Source: Bacillus sp. FJAT-27264
GTDB lineage: Bacteria > Bacillota > Bacilli > Paenibacillales > Paenibacillaceae
Reading direction: 5' to 3'
Assembly: GCF_001682855.1 (NCBI RefSeq)
Contig: NZ_MAQW01000001.1
Span: 516,443 to 580,442 of the forward strand
Length of the DNA: 64,000 nt
Both the position numbers and the translations under genes were made by a program. The notes under the pieces were generated by a model. That model had not been told where the DNA came from. It did not search any database and was given only the letters and a program-made list of their open reading frames with translations. Shown here one piece after another: positions 1 through 9,274 of this stretch. Position 1 is the first letter of the stretch. Each line of letters opens with the position of its first letter.

Positions 1-2242
1 CCCCATCGGCGACTTGCTCCATGTAGGGAAGATACACACTGAATTGTCCGATACTGGACTGACTTCTGTCTCCATTCCCAGCTACGGCAACCACGTACCA
101 TTTATAGGTCCAGCGATCCACTAAGGATGGAGCATTAACGTGCGTCTCTGTAACCTCTGCAACTTTCGTGTATCGATCCAAAAGATTTCCTGGGGCATTC
201 CAGTCATAGTCGGTTCTTGAAAGGTTCACCCATACCTCATACTTGACTGCTCCTGCCTTTGCTTCCCAAGTTAGAGAGGGTGTTCTGGTATTGGTAATCA
301 TCTGACCGTTAACCGGTGCTAGTACCTTGAATGCAGAAATCGTATAGCTTGCAGTTGCGATTTCCGAGTCCCTCATCTCCGGATGAGTGGCTATTGCTTT
401 AATCGTAGAGGTTGACGTCACAGGGATAGGACCTGTGTAGGTAGTCGACGCTGCATTAGGCGGTGACCCATCTGTTGTATATTTGATGGTGGCACCTGCA
501 GTTGCACTGCTTAGAGTCACATTTTGTGCGGTTGTGTAGGTACCGGACGCAGGAGTAAAGACTGGTGCTGCCACCTTAGCCGGTAAAGGCGCCGTTTGAC
601 CATACACTTCGAATTCAAACAAGGAATATCCATACGGGGTGTTCCGCTCTGTGCCGTTCATTTTTACATATCGGGCCACTACAGGATCAAAGGTGATGTT
701 TTCTATATTTCCTGTTCCTTTAGGCTGGGTATGCACCTCCGTCCAGTCATTTTCATTGGTTGAAACCTGAATGGTATAGGCTTTCGCACTTGCCGCTTCC
801 CAATGCAGCTTAGCGCCCGTTACTGTGTGGTTCTCCCCAAGATCTACATAAATCCACTGCGGATCTTCGAATGTGGACTCCCAGCGTGTGTCAGGATTGC
901 CGTCAAATGCATTACGAGCTGTGTTACCTCCGATGTCTGTGAAGGCCTCCGCCCTTTTGTTTAAGGCTACGTTCACTGGAGCTGAATGGATAGTATATAT
1001 AGCAGTCGAGACTGCTGAATCCGCCAAACCCGGCTTGGTCGCAATGGCTTTGAGTGTTGTCGACTTCGTCACTTGGATAGGCCCGGTATAGGTTGTGGAT
1101 GCTGCATTAGGAATAGCCCCGTCCACTGTATACTTGATAATGGCTCCTGGCGTTGAACTCGTAATAGTCACGTTTTGTTCTGAAGTGAAAGTTCCTGAAT
1201 TGGGCGTAAACACAGGGATTGCTGCGGCAACCCGATCTGTGATATCAACATTAACCGCTGAATTGGCATGTACCGTGAAGGTTAAAGGATTGCCTTGTAG
1301 CGGATTGCCACTCTGGTCGGTTGTTCTGAATTGCACCTGCTTTTGCTCGACCATGTAATTTACGCCAATGGTTACAGTAGCTCCAACTGTGAATTTCATG
1401 GTTTGATTAATGGCGGTGTTCTGTGATTTCAAGGTCGTCACCTGATTCAAGTCCCCTGGGCTAAGACCCATCTCCAAATACTGCACATAGGGGCCTGTAA
1501 CCGGAATATTCACCTCGGTCTGATCTGCGTTGATGGTATACGTGGCAGTTGACACCAACGAGTTGGTCATTCCTGATTTAGTTGCAATCGCTTTGAGCGT
1601 GGTTGTTGAAGATACATGAATTGGCCCTGTGTAGGTCGGGGATTCCCCAGTAGGCGTAGAGCCGTCTGTCGTATATTTGATGACAGCGCCTGACGTACTA
1701 CTGGCGAGGGTTACATTTTGCGCTGATGTGTAGGTACCGCCTGCTGGAGTAAAGGTTGGCGCTGCCACTTGCTCCGAAGGTGCTGCCGATGTAAAGCTAA
1801 GCCAGTTCAAATTCCATCCGTTCGTGACAGCATAGACGCGTAAGGTCTGAACACCGGCCGACAAATTTGCTGATACAGCTACCGTCTCCCAATTTTGATA
1901 TCCCCCCGTATTGGGAACGGTTACCGTTGCCAGGCTCGTGTCACCCTTTTGCAGCTGCAACTGTGTTCCCGTGTAGGGACTGGCTAATCTGAACTCTACA
2001 GTATAGACACCTGACCTCGGAACATTGACCTCATAGTCCATCCAATCCCCGCCATCTACATAGGCCACATTCAAGCCGCCTTCAGAAGATTCTTCCGTCT
2101 GAATTCCACTCATCGCAGAGTAATTTTCCGCCTCAACTCTTCCAGGGTCATCAGGTGCTGCTATGGTAGGACCAACGCTTGAGAACATACTTACGATCAG
2201 GATCGAAATTAATACAATCAACATGATTTTTTTCTTGAACAT
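1..2242 (-). CDS. Secreted multi-domain carbohydrate-binding protein (3' end outside window)
   Basis: The frame is open on the minus strand from an ATG at 2242 to the window edge, giving 747 codons without the C-terminus. An RBS (GGAGG, 2253-2257) lies 10 nt upstream. Residues 1 to about 29 form a signal peptide with a lysine-rich start. Next come a CBM6-like domain (about 33-155, starting VEAENYSAMSG), a chitobiase/hexosaminidase C-terminal-type repeat (about 158-240, KYTTDGSTPT core), a less clear beta domain (240-335), a second repeat (336-415), an F5/8 type C (CBM32-like) domain (about 420-550, with DGNPDTRWES), a third repeat (554-632) and an FN3-like segment (634 to the edge). This is typical of large Paenibacillus glycoside hydrolases or carbohydrate-binding proteins that act on polysaccharide outside the cell. 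No catalytic domain is visible, so the substrate is unknown. A cre box upstream suggests catabolite control. Confidence 0.88.
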   Translation of the reverse strand, partial: MFKKKIMLIVLISILIVSMFSSVGPTIAAPDDPGRVEAENYSAMSGIQTEESSEGGLNVAYVDGGDWMDYEVNVPRSGVYTVEFRLASPYTGTQLQLQKGDTSLATVTVPNTGGYQNWETVAVSANLSAGVQTLRVYAVTNGWNLNWLSFTSAAPSEQVAAPTFTPAGGTYTSAQNVTLASSTSGAVIKYTTDGSTPTGESPTYTGPIHVSSTTTLKAIATKSGMTNSLVSTATYTINADQTEVNIPVTGPYVQYLEMGLSPGDLNQVTTLKSQNTAINQTMKFTVGATVTIGVNYMVEQKQVQFRTTDQSGNPLQGNPLTFTVHANSAVNVDITDRVAAAIPVFTPNSGTFTSEQNVTITSSTPGAIIKYTVDGAIPNAASTTYTGPIQVTKSTTLKAIATKPGLADSAVSTAIYTIHSAPVNVALNKRAEAFTDIGGNTARNAFDGNPDTRWESTFEDPQWIYVDLGENHTVTGAKLHWEAASAKAYTIQVSTNENDWTEVHTQPKGTGNIENITFDPVVARYVKMNGTERNTPYGYSLFEFEVYGQTAPLPAKVAAPVFTPASGTYTTAQNVTLSSATAGATIKYTTDGSPPNAASTTYTGPIPVTSTSTIKAIATHPEMRDSEIATASYTISAFKVLAPVNGQMITNTRTPSLTWEAKAGAVKYEVWVNLSRTDYDWNAPGNLLDRYTKVAEVTETHVNAPSLVDRWTYKWYVVAVAGNGDRSQSSIGQFSVYLPYMEQVADG

Positions 2243-2379
2243 ACACTCATTACCTCCAATTCGATTTTCGTGGCAGGTAAAAGTCGTCATGTCAAAATCC
2301 TAAGCTAATCCTTCAATACTGTCTTCGTGCGATTACTTCACTTATTAGTTGCTAGGAATTATTCGAAACTGGATAGTTT

Positions 2380-2394
2380 ATTAAGCGCTTTCAA
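2380..2394 (-). promoter_or_regulatory. Catabolite response element (cre), CcpA site
   Basis: On the minus strand the 15-mer TTGAAAGCGCTTAAT fits the Bacillus cre consensus WTGAAARCGYTTWNN at every position. It lies about 140 nt upstream of the start of the secreted carbohydrate-binding protein, a plausible place for CcpA repression. It is named from the motif alone. Confidence 0.7.
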
Positions 2395-2845
2395 TTGAGT
2401 TGGAGCAAATTATACAATCAAATACACCAGCTCCTTTCCATACAAAATAGCAACACAGGTCTACACAAAATCTTGGTAGTCGCGTGAAAATCTTTACCTT
2501 TAGATGTTGTATGAAATGTGGTGATCCACTCTGTTGGATATAAGCGGTGAATATTGAGTGTTGAAAAGAGGAACCAGCTTGATCTGGTTGAAACAACATG
2601 GGGGGAACCTTAATCATCGGCTGTTAACGAGTTCATTCGTTATGTAAAGCAAAGCACATTGCCCATTCGCATATACAATAAATATATAACATTTAATGGT
2701 AAATATGATTTTTAAATCTGTACTCCCGTCAATGAAAGGTGCGTAGTAATACCCTAAAATCTGATTCCTGATCCCAGCCCTCTACAAGCGGTAAAACCGA
2801 CATAAAGCGGAATCAGGAACCTGATCTTCAGGAGGAACTCTTAAA
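2395..2845. other. Intergenic stretch without a convincing gene
   Basis: I see no supported gene here. A minus-strand frame crosses 2381-2617 but has no ribosome binding site and overlaps the cre box. Near 2764-2820 there is a short inverted repeat (TTCCTGAT / ATCAGGAA) without a T-run, so I do not call a terminator after the drrB-like gene. The rest is AT-rich. Confidence 0.5.
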
Positions 2846-3658
2846 TTATGTGCGGCGCATATAAGCGCGGACGGTAATCGGAACGAAGATGGCCACAATG
2901 ACTGCGGCGCCAACTAAGGAGTAGACAAGATCGCTGCCCACGGTTCCATGGTTGACCAAATTTCGGACGGCGGTGACAAGATGCGAAATCGGATTGATCT
3001 TAACAAACCATTGGAGCCAGTTCGGCATGGTATCGACGGGTACGAAGGCATTCGAGAGAAAAGTGAGCGGAAATAGGACGATCATCGAGATCCCTTGTAC
3101 ACTGGAAGCAGTACGTGCAATCACACCAAAGAAGGCGAAGATCCAGCTAATTGCCCACGAGCATGCAATGACAAGAAGTCCAGCAAGTGCAACGTATCCA
3201 AGGCCACCCTCTGGCCGGAAACCCATAATATAGCCCATGACGAAAGTGAGTACAGTCGCTATGGTATACCGGACGGTATCCGCGAGCAGGGCTCCGGCGA
3301 GCGGAGCGATCCGGGAGATCGGTAGTGATTTAAAGCGGTCGAACACGCCTTTTTCCATGTCCTCACGTAACTGTACGCCAGTGACGATGGAGGTCGTAAT
3401 CACGGTCTGAACAAGGATGCCGGGGATAATGACGGGCAAATAACTCACTACATCCCCTGAAATAGCCCCGCCAAAGATATAAGTGAACATTAGGGTGAAA
3501 ATAATGGGTTGAAGCGTAACATCAAATAGTTGTTCAGGCGTGCGCCGGATTTTGAGCAGCCCCCTGTAGGCCATAGTCAACGAATTGCGTACCGACTGAC
3601 CGAAGCTGGTGTGATTTTTTAATTGGCGCTCTGCACCCGGTTTTATTAAAGTACTCAC
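2846..3658 (-). CDS. ABC-2 type exporter permease, DrrB-like
   Basis: A 270-residue integral membrane protein of the ABC-2 (DrrB/NodJ-like) family. It should form the channel of an exporter with the ATPase encoded just upstream. A hydrophilic N-terminus (about 1-50) is followed by about six hydrophobic segments, and the family-typical stretch with GVFDRFKSLPIS lies between the second and third. The start overlaps the end of the ATPase gene by 4 nt (3655-3658), so the two are translationally coupled. Family members export anthracyclines, other drugs or lipids; the substrate here cannot be read from sequence. The operon ends here, with no strong terminator. Confidence 0.9.
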   Translation of the reverse strand: MSTLIKPGAERQLKNHTSFGQSVRNSLTMAYRGLLKIRRTPEQLFDVTLQPIIFTLMFTYIFGGAISGDVVSYLPVIIPGILVQTVITTSIVTGVQLREDMEKGVFDRFKSLPISRIAPLAGALLADTVRYTIATVLTFVMGYIMGFRPEGGLGYVALAGLLVIACSWAISWIFAFFGVIARTASSVQGISMIVLFPLTFLSNAFVPVDTMPNWLQWFVKINPISHLVTAVRNLVNHGTVGSDLVYSLVGAAVIVAIFVPITVRAYMRRT

Positions 3659-4686
3659 GCTGTTGCCCCCTTCGTATTCTTCGATTGTTCTGACGCAAGA
3701 TGCGTGTCCTCTTTCACTCCATCGCCTGTCAGCGTTAGAAAAACTTCGTCAAGTGTTGGTTTCTGTACACTCATCTCTGATAGTGGAATACCCGTCTCGC
3801 GGAGAGCAATCAGCAGGTCGGTGACCAGATCAACGTTCCCCATTGGGGCAGTGATTCCCCCTGCTTCCACCGATATATTAGAACGAACCTTAAGCACCTG
3901 TTCAACAGTCTGACGGGCATTTTTCAAATCCTGCGTATTCTGGACCTTTAAATGCAGCGATGAAGTACCGACGGATGCTTTCAGTTCATCTACGGTACCT
4001 TCGGCGACGACATGCCCTTTGTCAATAACCGCAATCCGGTCAGCAAGCTGATCCGCTTCTTCCAGGTACTGCGTAGTTAACAATACCGTTGACCCAGTAC
4101 TTACGAGCCGCTGAATAGTATCCCACATTTGATTACGCGTCCGCGGATCAAGGCCGGTAGTTGGTTCATCCAGGAAAATGAGCGGCGGCTGAGCAATGAG
4201 ACTTGCCGCTAGATCGAGCCGGCGGCGCATACCCCCGGAGAAGTTCTTAAGGGGACGTTTCGCTGCTTCACTCAGTCCGAATTCCTCCAAAAGCTCTGCA
4301 GATTTTTGTCTTGCTTCGGTCCGTCCTAGTCCAAGAAGTCTGGAGAAGATAACCAGATTCTCAATCGCGCTGAGTGACTCATCAACCGATGCATATTGGC
4401 CGGTCACGCCAATTAATTGACGCACAATCTGAGGCTCCTTAACCACATCATGCCCGAAGACACGCGCCGAACCTCCATCTGGCCGCAGTAAAGTCGCCAG
4501 CATACGAATTACAGTTGTCTTCCCTGCCCCGTTTGGACCTAGGACACCATAGATCATCCCGGTACCTACATTCAGATCCACACCATCAACTGCACGGTTA
4601 CTTCCATACGTTTTGACAAGTCCTTGTGCTTCGATAGCCCAGTCGCTATTGTCTCGTGCTGTTCTCGCTTTTTGAAATTGATTCAC
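3655..4686 (-). CDS. ABC transporter ATP-binding protein, DrrA-like
   Basis: A 343-residue ATPase of the daunorubicin-resistance (DrrA) family, partner of the ABC-2 permease that overlaps its 3' end. Walker A is GPNGAGKTT, the signature is FSGGMRRRLDLA, and Walker B is LIFLDEP followed by TTGLDP and a switch region with LLTTQYLEEAD. The C-terminal 100 residues resemble the DrrA-type extension. The start is GTG at 4686, with AGGAGG 8 nt upstream; the overlapping ATG at 4688 is out of frame. A TetR gene lies upstream on the same strand and is the likely controller of this exporter. Confidence 0.93.
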   Translation of the reverse strand: MNQFQKARTARDNSDWAIEAQGLVKTYGSNRAVDGVDLNVGTGMIYGVLGPNGAGKTTVIRMLATLLRPDGGSARVFGHDVVKEPQIVRQLIGVTGQYASVDESLSAIENLVIFSRLLGLGRTEARQKSAELLEEFGLSEAAKRPLKNFSGGMRRRLDLAASLIAQPPLIFLDEPTTGLDPRTRNQMWDTIQRLVSTGSTVLLTTQYLEEADQLADRIAVIDKGHVVAEGTVDELKASVGTSSLHLKVQNTQDLKNARQTVEQVLKVRSNISVEAGGITAPMGNVDLVTDLLIALRETGIPLSEMSVQKPTLDEVFLTLTGDGVKEDTHLASEQSKNTKGATA

Positions 4687-4907
4687 ATTCTACTCCTCCT
4701 GAACAATGGATTATACAAGGATGGTAACCGACGTTTTTAAACTCAATTTAAACTCGTAACGTATAATGCTTTAAAATCCCCATCACACTATGCCAGTAGC
4801 ATTCTCACGATTTATTAAAACAAAAATCCGACCCTTGTGGATCGGACTGGAGATGTATCCTTTAATCATTCTTGAGGTCCGCTCGAGCCTTCCGGCTGTA
4901 ATACTAA

Positions 4908-4951
4908 AAATGAAAAAGACGTTAACGAGATATATTACATCCGTTAACGTC
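4908..4951 (-). terminator. Rho-independent terminator after the TetR gene
   Basis: Read on the minus strand, a perfect 10-bp stem (GACGTTAACG / CGTTAACGTC) with a 14-nt AT-rich loop is followed by a T-rich run. It sits 45 nt past the stop of the TetR gene and separates it from the drrAB-like pair. Upstream, at about 4827-4850, a smaller hairpin (TCCGA / TCGGA) is of unknown use. The rest of the 310-nt gap 4687-4996 shows nothing else. Confidence 0.7.
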
Positions 4952-4996
4952 TTCATCGGTCAAGCTTAAAATAAACATTATCCAGAACATCAAGGC

Positions 4997-5596
4997 CTAG
5001 GAGCTTATGTCAGTTGTTCGCAAGGAAGCCATTACGAGGTTAACGATATGGTCTGCGGTCACTGCAGCGTCATAGTTTGTGTTTTGCAAGAGGCTGCTAT
5101 GCGCGGTATGAAGCTTGAATGAAAGAGCGGCTCCAATGACAAACATCAGACTATGATCCAATGAATCAAAGTGGAAGAAACCCTCCTTACGACCCCGCTC
5201 CAGCAGTTCGCGCACCTTCTCCCATACCGGATGGATATAGGTAAGCACAATATTGGCACGTGGGGAGTTTAGTTCAATCTCCTGCTTGACGATGTTACTC
5301 AGTTCTGAGTCTTCCATCCCGAAGAGAACAATCTCCCGGATCAGCAAAGTCAGCCCCTCTACAGGATGACTCAAGAGGTTTGCACTGTCCTTTATCCGAT
5401 TGCCTGAAAAAAACTGTTCAAATATAGCGCGCAGCAAATTCTCCTTGCCGTTAAAATAATAAGAGACGAGCGCCACATTCGCTCCTGCCTCCTCACAAAT
5501 TTGTCTGACACTGGTACCGTCATAGCCTTGTCGCGCAAACAATTTCTTGGCTGCTAGCAGAATGCGCATCTTCATGTCGGGATCAGCTGTAGTCAT
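4997..5596 (-). CDS. TetR/AcrR family transcriptional regulator
   Basis: A 199-residue TetR-type repressor. The N-terminal 60 residues hold the helix-turn-helix (GTSVRQICEEAGANVALVSYYF) after the usual helix ILLAAKKLFARQGYD; the rest is a helical ligand domain with no recognisable ligand. AGGAG lies 12 nt before the ATG, slightly far. It sits between the YhgE-like gene (5681-6838) and the drrAB-like pair, all on one strand, so it probably regulates one or both exporters in answer to a toxic compound. The ligand and operator are not identified. Confidence 0.9.
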   Translation of the reverse strand: MTTADPDMKMRILLAAKKLFARQGYDGTSVRQICEEAGANVALVSYYFNGKENLLRAIFEQFFSGNRIKDSANLLSHPVEGLTLLIREIVLFGMEDSELSNIVKQEIELNSPRANIVLTYIHPVWEKVRELLERGRKEGFFHFDSLDHSLMFVIGAALSFKLHTAHSSLLQNTNYDAAVTADHIVNLVMASLRTTDISS

Positions 5597-5680
5597 GATT
5601 CAATCAATCTCCTCGCGTGATCATATAGAACCTATTATGGATACTCTATCACGGATAGGCAAGTCTCTCGCAGGGAGCTT

Positions 5681-6838
5681 CTATTTAAGAGGAACGGCGA
5701 CAGGTGCTACCGCACGCTGGGTTTGTTTGCGAAGTCCTGTCGCAGCCAGGCTCACGAAAAGCGAAGCTGCGAGGATCGCCACCAGCAAGAGAACGTCAGA
5801 GACAACGCTTGGACCTCCGAACAATAGATTCATTAAGCCATCCACCGCATAGGTCGCTGGCAGGTAATGACCTAACCCTTGGTAAAATCCACTAAGTAAT
5901 TCCCTTGGAACCATCGCCCCCGAGGAAACCAGTTGCAACGACAATAGGGTCATATTGAACAGCATTCCAGCCATACCGAAAACGATCAAGAACATCTGAG
6001 CGAAGAACATAAAGGTCAGAAGGAATAATGCTTGAAACAACCAGACGGAGATAAAGCCTCCTGCATGCTGGCCCCCCAGCCCGGCGATCAGTGATGATCC
6101 GATCAAAGAGACGACGACTGCGGAACTAACGTTAATGACCACCCTGGCACCAAACTTGCTCCATTTTGAGATGCCAGGACCAATCATGTCCGTCGCCTGC
6201 TGAAAATTCATCCCCATGATCATGGCGCCCACGAACGAGGCTAGTACCATCATCATCGGTACCATCTGATTGTTCATGCCCTGAACAGGGTTGGTAAATG
6301 TCATATCTGCATTGACTTTATCTACGACGCCTTGTGCGATACCCTGCGCTTGAGCTGCCGGCACATTTGCCTGCTTCAGTACAGCTTCCGTTCCTTGAAT
6401 CGTAACTTGCTTGCCCACAGTTGCGGTTATTTGAGCTGCGACGCTCTGCATCACACTCTTAATCATCATTGGATTAGATTCATTGATCGTGTAACGAAGC
6501 TCAGCTTGTTGTCCCTGGCTCTGGAGTTGTTTGGAGAAATCTGAAGGTACCTGCAGTACCATCTGCACCTCGCGCCGTTCCAGACTTCCTTTCGCCTCTT
6601 CCAAACTCATTCCTGTCACCATATGAAACGGAAGTGACGCTGCGAGCTGTTCACTGATCTTTGCACCAGCCCCTTGGTCTTCATTGACTATCGCAATCGA
6701 TAGCTTACTCGTATTCTCATTAATTCCTTTGTATCCCGTCATCCAGATGATGCTAAAAATAACTTGAAACATCAGAAGCATCACAATTCCGACGATGGTC
6801 GCCGGTTTCTTCAGATAAGCTTTTAAAGCATTAAGCAT
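5681..6838 (-). CDS. YhgE/Pip-type ABC-2 membrane protein
   Basis: A membrane protein of about 385 residues resembling the YhgE/Pip and ABC-2 exporter family. There is one transmembrane segment at the N-terminus (about 14-34), a large extracytoplasmic region (about 45-200) and five or six transmembrane helices in the last 190 residues (NFQQATDMIGPG onward). The start is ATG at 6838, with AGGAGAG 6 nt upstream; the frame extends ten codons further but with no RBS. Members are linked to export of lipids, proteins or toxic compounds. With the TetR gene 84 nt downstream it looks like part of a stress-responsive export locus. Confidence 0.82.
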   Translation of the reverse strand: MLNALKAYLKKPATIVGIVMLLMFQVIFSIIWMTGYKGINENTSKLSIAIVNEDQGAGAKISEQLAASLPFHMVTGMSLEEAKGSLERREVQMVLQVPSDFSKQLQSQGQQAELRYTINESNPMMIKSVMQSVAAQITATVGKQVTIQGTEAVLKQANVPAAQAQGIAQGVVDKVNADMTFTNPVQGMNNQMVPMMMVLASFVGAMIMGMNFQQATDMIGPGISKWSKFGARVVINVSSAVVVSLIGSSLIAGLGGQHAGGFISVWLFQALFLLTFMFFAQMFLIVFGMAGMLFNMTLLSLQLVSSGAMVPRELLSGFYQGLGHYLPATYAVDGLMNLLFGGPSVVSDVLLLVAILAASLFVSLAATGLRKQTQRAVAPVAVPLK

Positions 6839-6982
6839 AAGTATCTCTCCTTTTTTTATACGCCTCAATTAAATGATCATTTAAATTAAACGTTTGTTTG
6901 ATTCTAGACCGACTTTTACCTGCTGTCAACTATTTAATAATAAATATAGGACTCAGCAGGTAAGCATGGCAATTAGGATGAA

Positions 6983-7345
6983 TTAATGATCCGGTGGCAT
7001 CTCCTCCAGCAACACAATATCTTCTCCTCGCTGTTGCCTCATTTGAATATTTTCTTTGCCCCAAGAACACATGACTTCAACGATTTTATTGGCGGTGACT
7101 CCATATTCCGTCAGGCTATATTCGACTTTTGGCGGCATCTGCTGATATACATGTCGGCTTACAAGTCCATCCTTTTCAAGCTCACGAAGCTGCTGGATCA
7201 GAACCTTTTGTGAAATGCCATGAATATTGCGCTGTATTTCGCTTGTTCTCTTCACGCCAGACATTAACAGGCATATAATCAGAGCTTTCCACTTACCGCC
7301 GATGATTTCAAGTGTTGCCTCTATGCCCAGATTGTATTGTTTCAT
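6983..7345 (-). CDS. HxlR family transcriptional regulator
   Basis: A 120-residue winged-helix regulator of the HxlR/YodB family. It has the diagnostic start with IIGGKWKALIICLL, then a recognition helix in SQKVLIQQLRELEKDGLV and the wing with PPKVEYSLTEYG. There is no conserved cysteine near the N-terminus, so it may not sense quinones the way YodB does. It is divergent from a flavodoxin-fold quinone reductase gene (7567-8118), the classic partner of this family, and probably controls that gene through the 220-nt space between them. Confidence 0.93.
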   Translation of the reverse strand: MKQYNLGIEATLEIIGGKWKALIICLLMSGVKRTSEIQRNIHGISQKVLIQQLRELEKDGLVSRHVYQQMPPKVEYSLTEYGVTANKIVEVMCSWGKENIQMRQQRGEDIVLLEEMPPDH

Positions 7346-7421
7346 ATAAGTAACCCCTCATTCATGACAAACTGATAAAGTTGCTAAAATTTTATTGTCG
7401 CATACATTTTTTTTCGAGTCT

Positions 7422-7442
7422 AGTACTTACTTTGTAGTAACC
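7422..7442. promoter_or_regulatory. Candidate HxlR operator
   Basis: An imperfect inverted repeat, AGTACTTAC-TTT-GTAGTAACC, lies between the divergent hxlR-type and reductase genes. It resembles the TAC/GTA dyads bound by HxlR-type regulators such as YodB. It is inferred from position and symmetry only. Confidence 0.45.
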
Positions 7443-7566
7443 ATCTTACTTCATTGTGTGTATTTTCTTTTTATAAAGCCTGCAACATAATGATCATATT
7501 CGAAAAATAAGGCAAGGTACCAGAGGCTACATTCTTTGATATGGACCTGAGAAAGGAATTTTCATA

Positions 7567-8118
7567 ATGAAAACACTAGTGATTATAGCGCACCCGAACC
7601 TTGAGGATTCAAGGGTAAACCAGAGATGGAAAGAAGAACTGCTACGATATCCAAACGATATTACCATACATGAGATTTACAAAGAGTATCCTGACTGGAA
7701 CATTGATGTTCCTAGAGAACAAAAGCTATTAGAAGCACATAACCATGTTATCTTTCAATTCCCTTTGTATTGGTACAGTTATCCGCCGTTATTGAAAAAG
7801 TGGTTTGATGATGTTTTTGCATATGGATGGGCTTATGGATCAAACGGTAACAAGCTTAAAGGGAAGAAGATGGGGCTTGCCATGTCCATAGGCGATAAAA
7901 AAGAAAATTATGTGCCAGAAGGCTCTGTTTCTTTTACCGTGGATGAAGTGACTGTGCCTTTCAAAGCCAGTACAAAACATGTGGATGCAGTGGCACTCCC
8001 CTACTTTGCTGTCTTCGGGGCTTCATTTCAAGCTAGTGATGAGGAGATCAATCATAGTGCGGTAGAATATATCAACTATATTTTTAAGTATAAAAATGAC
8101 ACAGACTGGGTCCAATAA
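7567..8118 (+). CDS. NAD(P)H:quinone oxidoreductase, flavodoxin fold (KefF/MdaB-like)
   Basis: A 183-residue cytoplasmic flavoprotein of the Flavodoxin_2 family. The N-terminal strand and FMN/FAD loop read VIIAHPNLEDSRVN, and the family motif FQFPLYWYSYPPLLKKWFD lies near residues 60-78. Family members reduce quinones and other electrophiles by two electrons with NAD(P)H. AAGGA precedes the ATG. The divergent HxlR regulator and a following terminator mark it as a single-gene unit, probably induced by electrophile or quinone stress. Confidence 0.92.
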   Translation: MKTLVIIAHPNLEDSRVNQRWKEELLRYPNDITIHEIYKEYPDWNIDVPREQKLLEAHNHVIFQFPLYWYSYPPLLKKWFDDVFAYGWAYGSNGNKLKGKKMGLAMSIGDKKENYVPEGSVSFTVDEVTVPFKASTKHVDAVALPYFAVFGASFQASDEEINHSAVEYINYIFKYKNDTDWVQ

Positions 8119-8124
8119 ATAAAG

Positions 8125-8175
8125 CAGCGGCCGAACAAGACTTGATAAATAAAGTCTTAGACTGCCGCTGTTGTT
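8125..8175. terminator. Terminator between convergent genes
   Basis: CAGCGGC (8125-8131) pairs with GCCGCTG (8164-8170), with a second inner pair AAGACTT / AAGTCTT. T-rich sequence follows on both sides, so it can serve both the plus-strand reductase gene and the minus-strand gene that ends at 8203. Confidence 0.75.
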
Positions 8176-8202
8176 GTTCAAATATCGTTTCCCGTAAATA
8201 AA

Positions 8203-9126
8203 TTACTGAACATGTATTTCCGATTTGATATCATTTTGGCTTAAAAATTTCATTAAATCATTACTCAGCTGCACAATCTCATTGTTAGCACTATTCGCAT
8301 AATCCGGCAACATCATATCCCTAACCATTTTAGTTCGTAGCCATGTCATAAAGAAAAGATCCAACAATAAGTTTGGAAATTTAAGCACCCTTTTAAGCAT
8401 TGGTGGATCAATTGAAACGCCAGCTTTTTGTATTGCGCTTAGATACGCTTTTAAAGTGATGGTTATTTTGCGTGCCGTCTTTCTGGTTCTGGCTGTTTTA
8501 TTGTCAATGATCTTATTCTCAGAATGCAAAAAGCTCAACATGGCAATGTCTGATACGGAATGTGTGATTAGATACGCTTGCATATCCTTTTTAATAACGT
8601 AGGGAAGCTTTGCTGCTTTAAACACATTTGCGAGTTTTTCTATGCGTTCTGTCACTACACCATTAATTTCTCCAAATGCAGTTGCCGCTATAATCTTTGG
8701 CAGAAATCGAGCATGTAATATTCCATCTTTAATCTGTCCGCCGAAGCCGGGAAAAGCTGGTAAAAGTCTATCCCCTACGATATCCAGCCATGAAGAAAAT
8801 CCAATTGAATTATTAGTCATCGTAACTATATTTTTGCTTTGATTATCTTTTAGCGCTAACAACGCTGATTCAGACCGGTCATAACGAACGGTAACGAAAA
8901 TAAAATCGTATACATCGTCATTTTTGAGTGTATCAATGACATTCACTTGTATCGATCTAACTGTACCTTTCTCTATATATTGCAGGCCATTTTCTCTTAA
9001 GGATTTATATCTATTCGAATGTGCAAACAGGCTAACGTCAAACCCTGCTTCAATAAACTTCATTGCGTACATGCTCCCGATGACACCTGCACCAAAAATT
9101 AAAATTCTATCTTGTTTTGCTGACAT
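8203..9126 (-). CDS. Ketopantoate reductase-like (ApbA/PanE family) protein
   Basis: A protein of about 307 residues. The N-terminal Rossmann motif ILIFGAGVIGSMYA and the following FVTVRYD strand match the ApbA/PanE family, which reduces 2-oxo acids with NADPH. The C-terminal helical domain is present but diverged, so true ketopantoate reductase activity (pantothenate synthesis) is not assured. The ATG at 9126, after a GGGGTGG ribosome site, is preferred over a GTG three codons earlier. A TetR regulator is transcribed divergently 149 nt away and probably controls it; the pair looks like a stand-alone accessory unit. Confidence 0.85.
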   Translation of the reverse strand: MSAKQDRILIFGAGVIGSMYAMKFIEAGFDVSLFAHSNRYKSLRENGLQYIEKGTVRSIQVNVIDTLKNDDVYDFIFVTVRYDRSESALLALKDNQSKNIVTMTNNSIGFSSWLDIVGDRLLPAFPGFGGQIKDGILHARFLPKIIAATAFGEINGVVTERIEKLANVFKAAKLPYVIKKDMQAYLITHSVSDIAMLSFLHSENKIIDNKTARTRKTARKITITLKAYLSAIQKAGVSIDPPMLKRVLKFPNLLLDLFFMTWLRTKMVRDMMLPDYANSANNEIVQLSNDLMKFLSQNDIKSEIHVQ

Positions 9127-9163
9127 TAATACCACCCCTACTTATTAACATTTCCTTTTGATT

Positions 9164-9244
9164 ATCCGACAACATGTTGTATGATGTGATTATAAATCTT
9201 CATTATTCCTTGATCAACCATCAGATTTTTATGATTTGTCGGAT
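9164..9244. promoter_or_regulatory. Candidate TetR operators between divergent genes
   Basis: The divergent promoter region holds a perfect 12-bp palindrome, ACAACATGTTGT (9169-9180). It also has a widely spaced inverted pair, ATCCGACA (9164-9171) and TGTCGGAT (9237-9244). Either could bind the TetR protein encoded at 9275. This is inferred from symmetry. Confidence 0.45.
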
Positions 9245-9274
9245 GATATTCTTATTCGCTAGTAGGAGGGAAAC

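Noticed and set aside
2381..2617. 78-codon minus-strand frame upstream of the secreted protein
   Set aside because: No ribosome binding site, unlike-protein composition, and it overlaps the cre box.
2764..2820. Inverted repeat as terminator after the drrB-like gene
   Set aside because: Eight-bp arms, long loop and no T-run.
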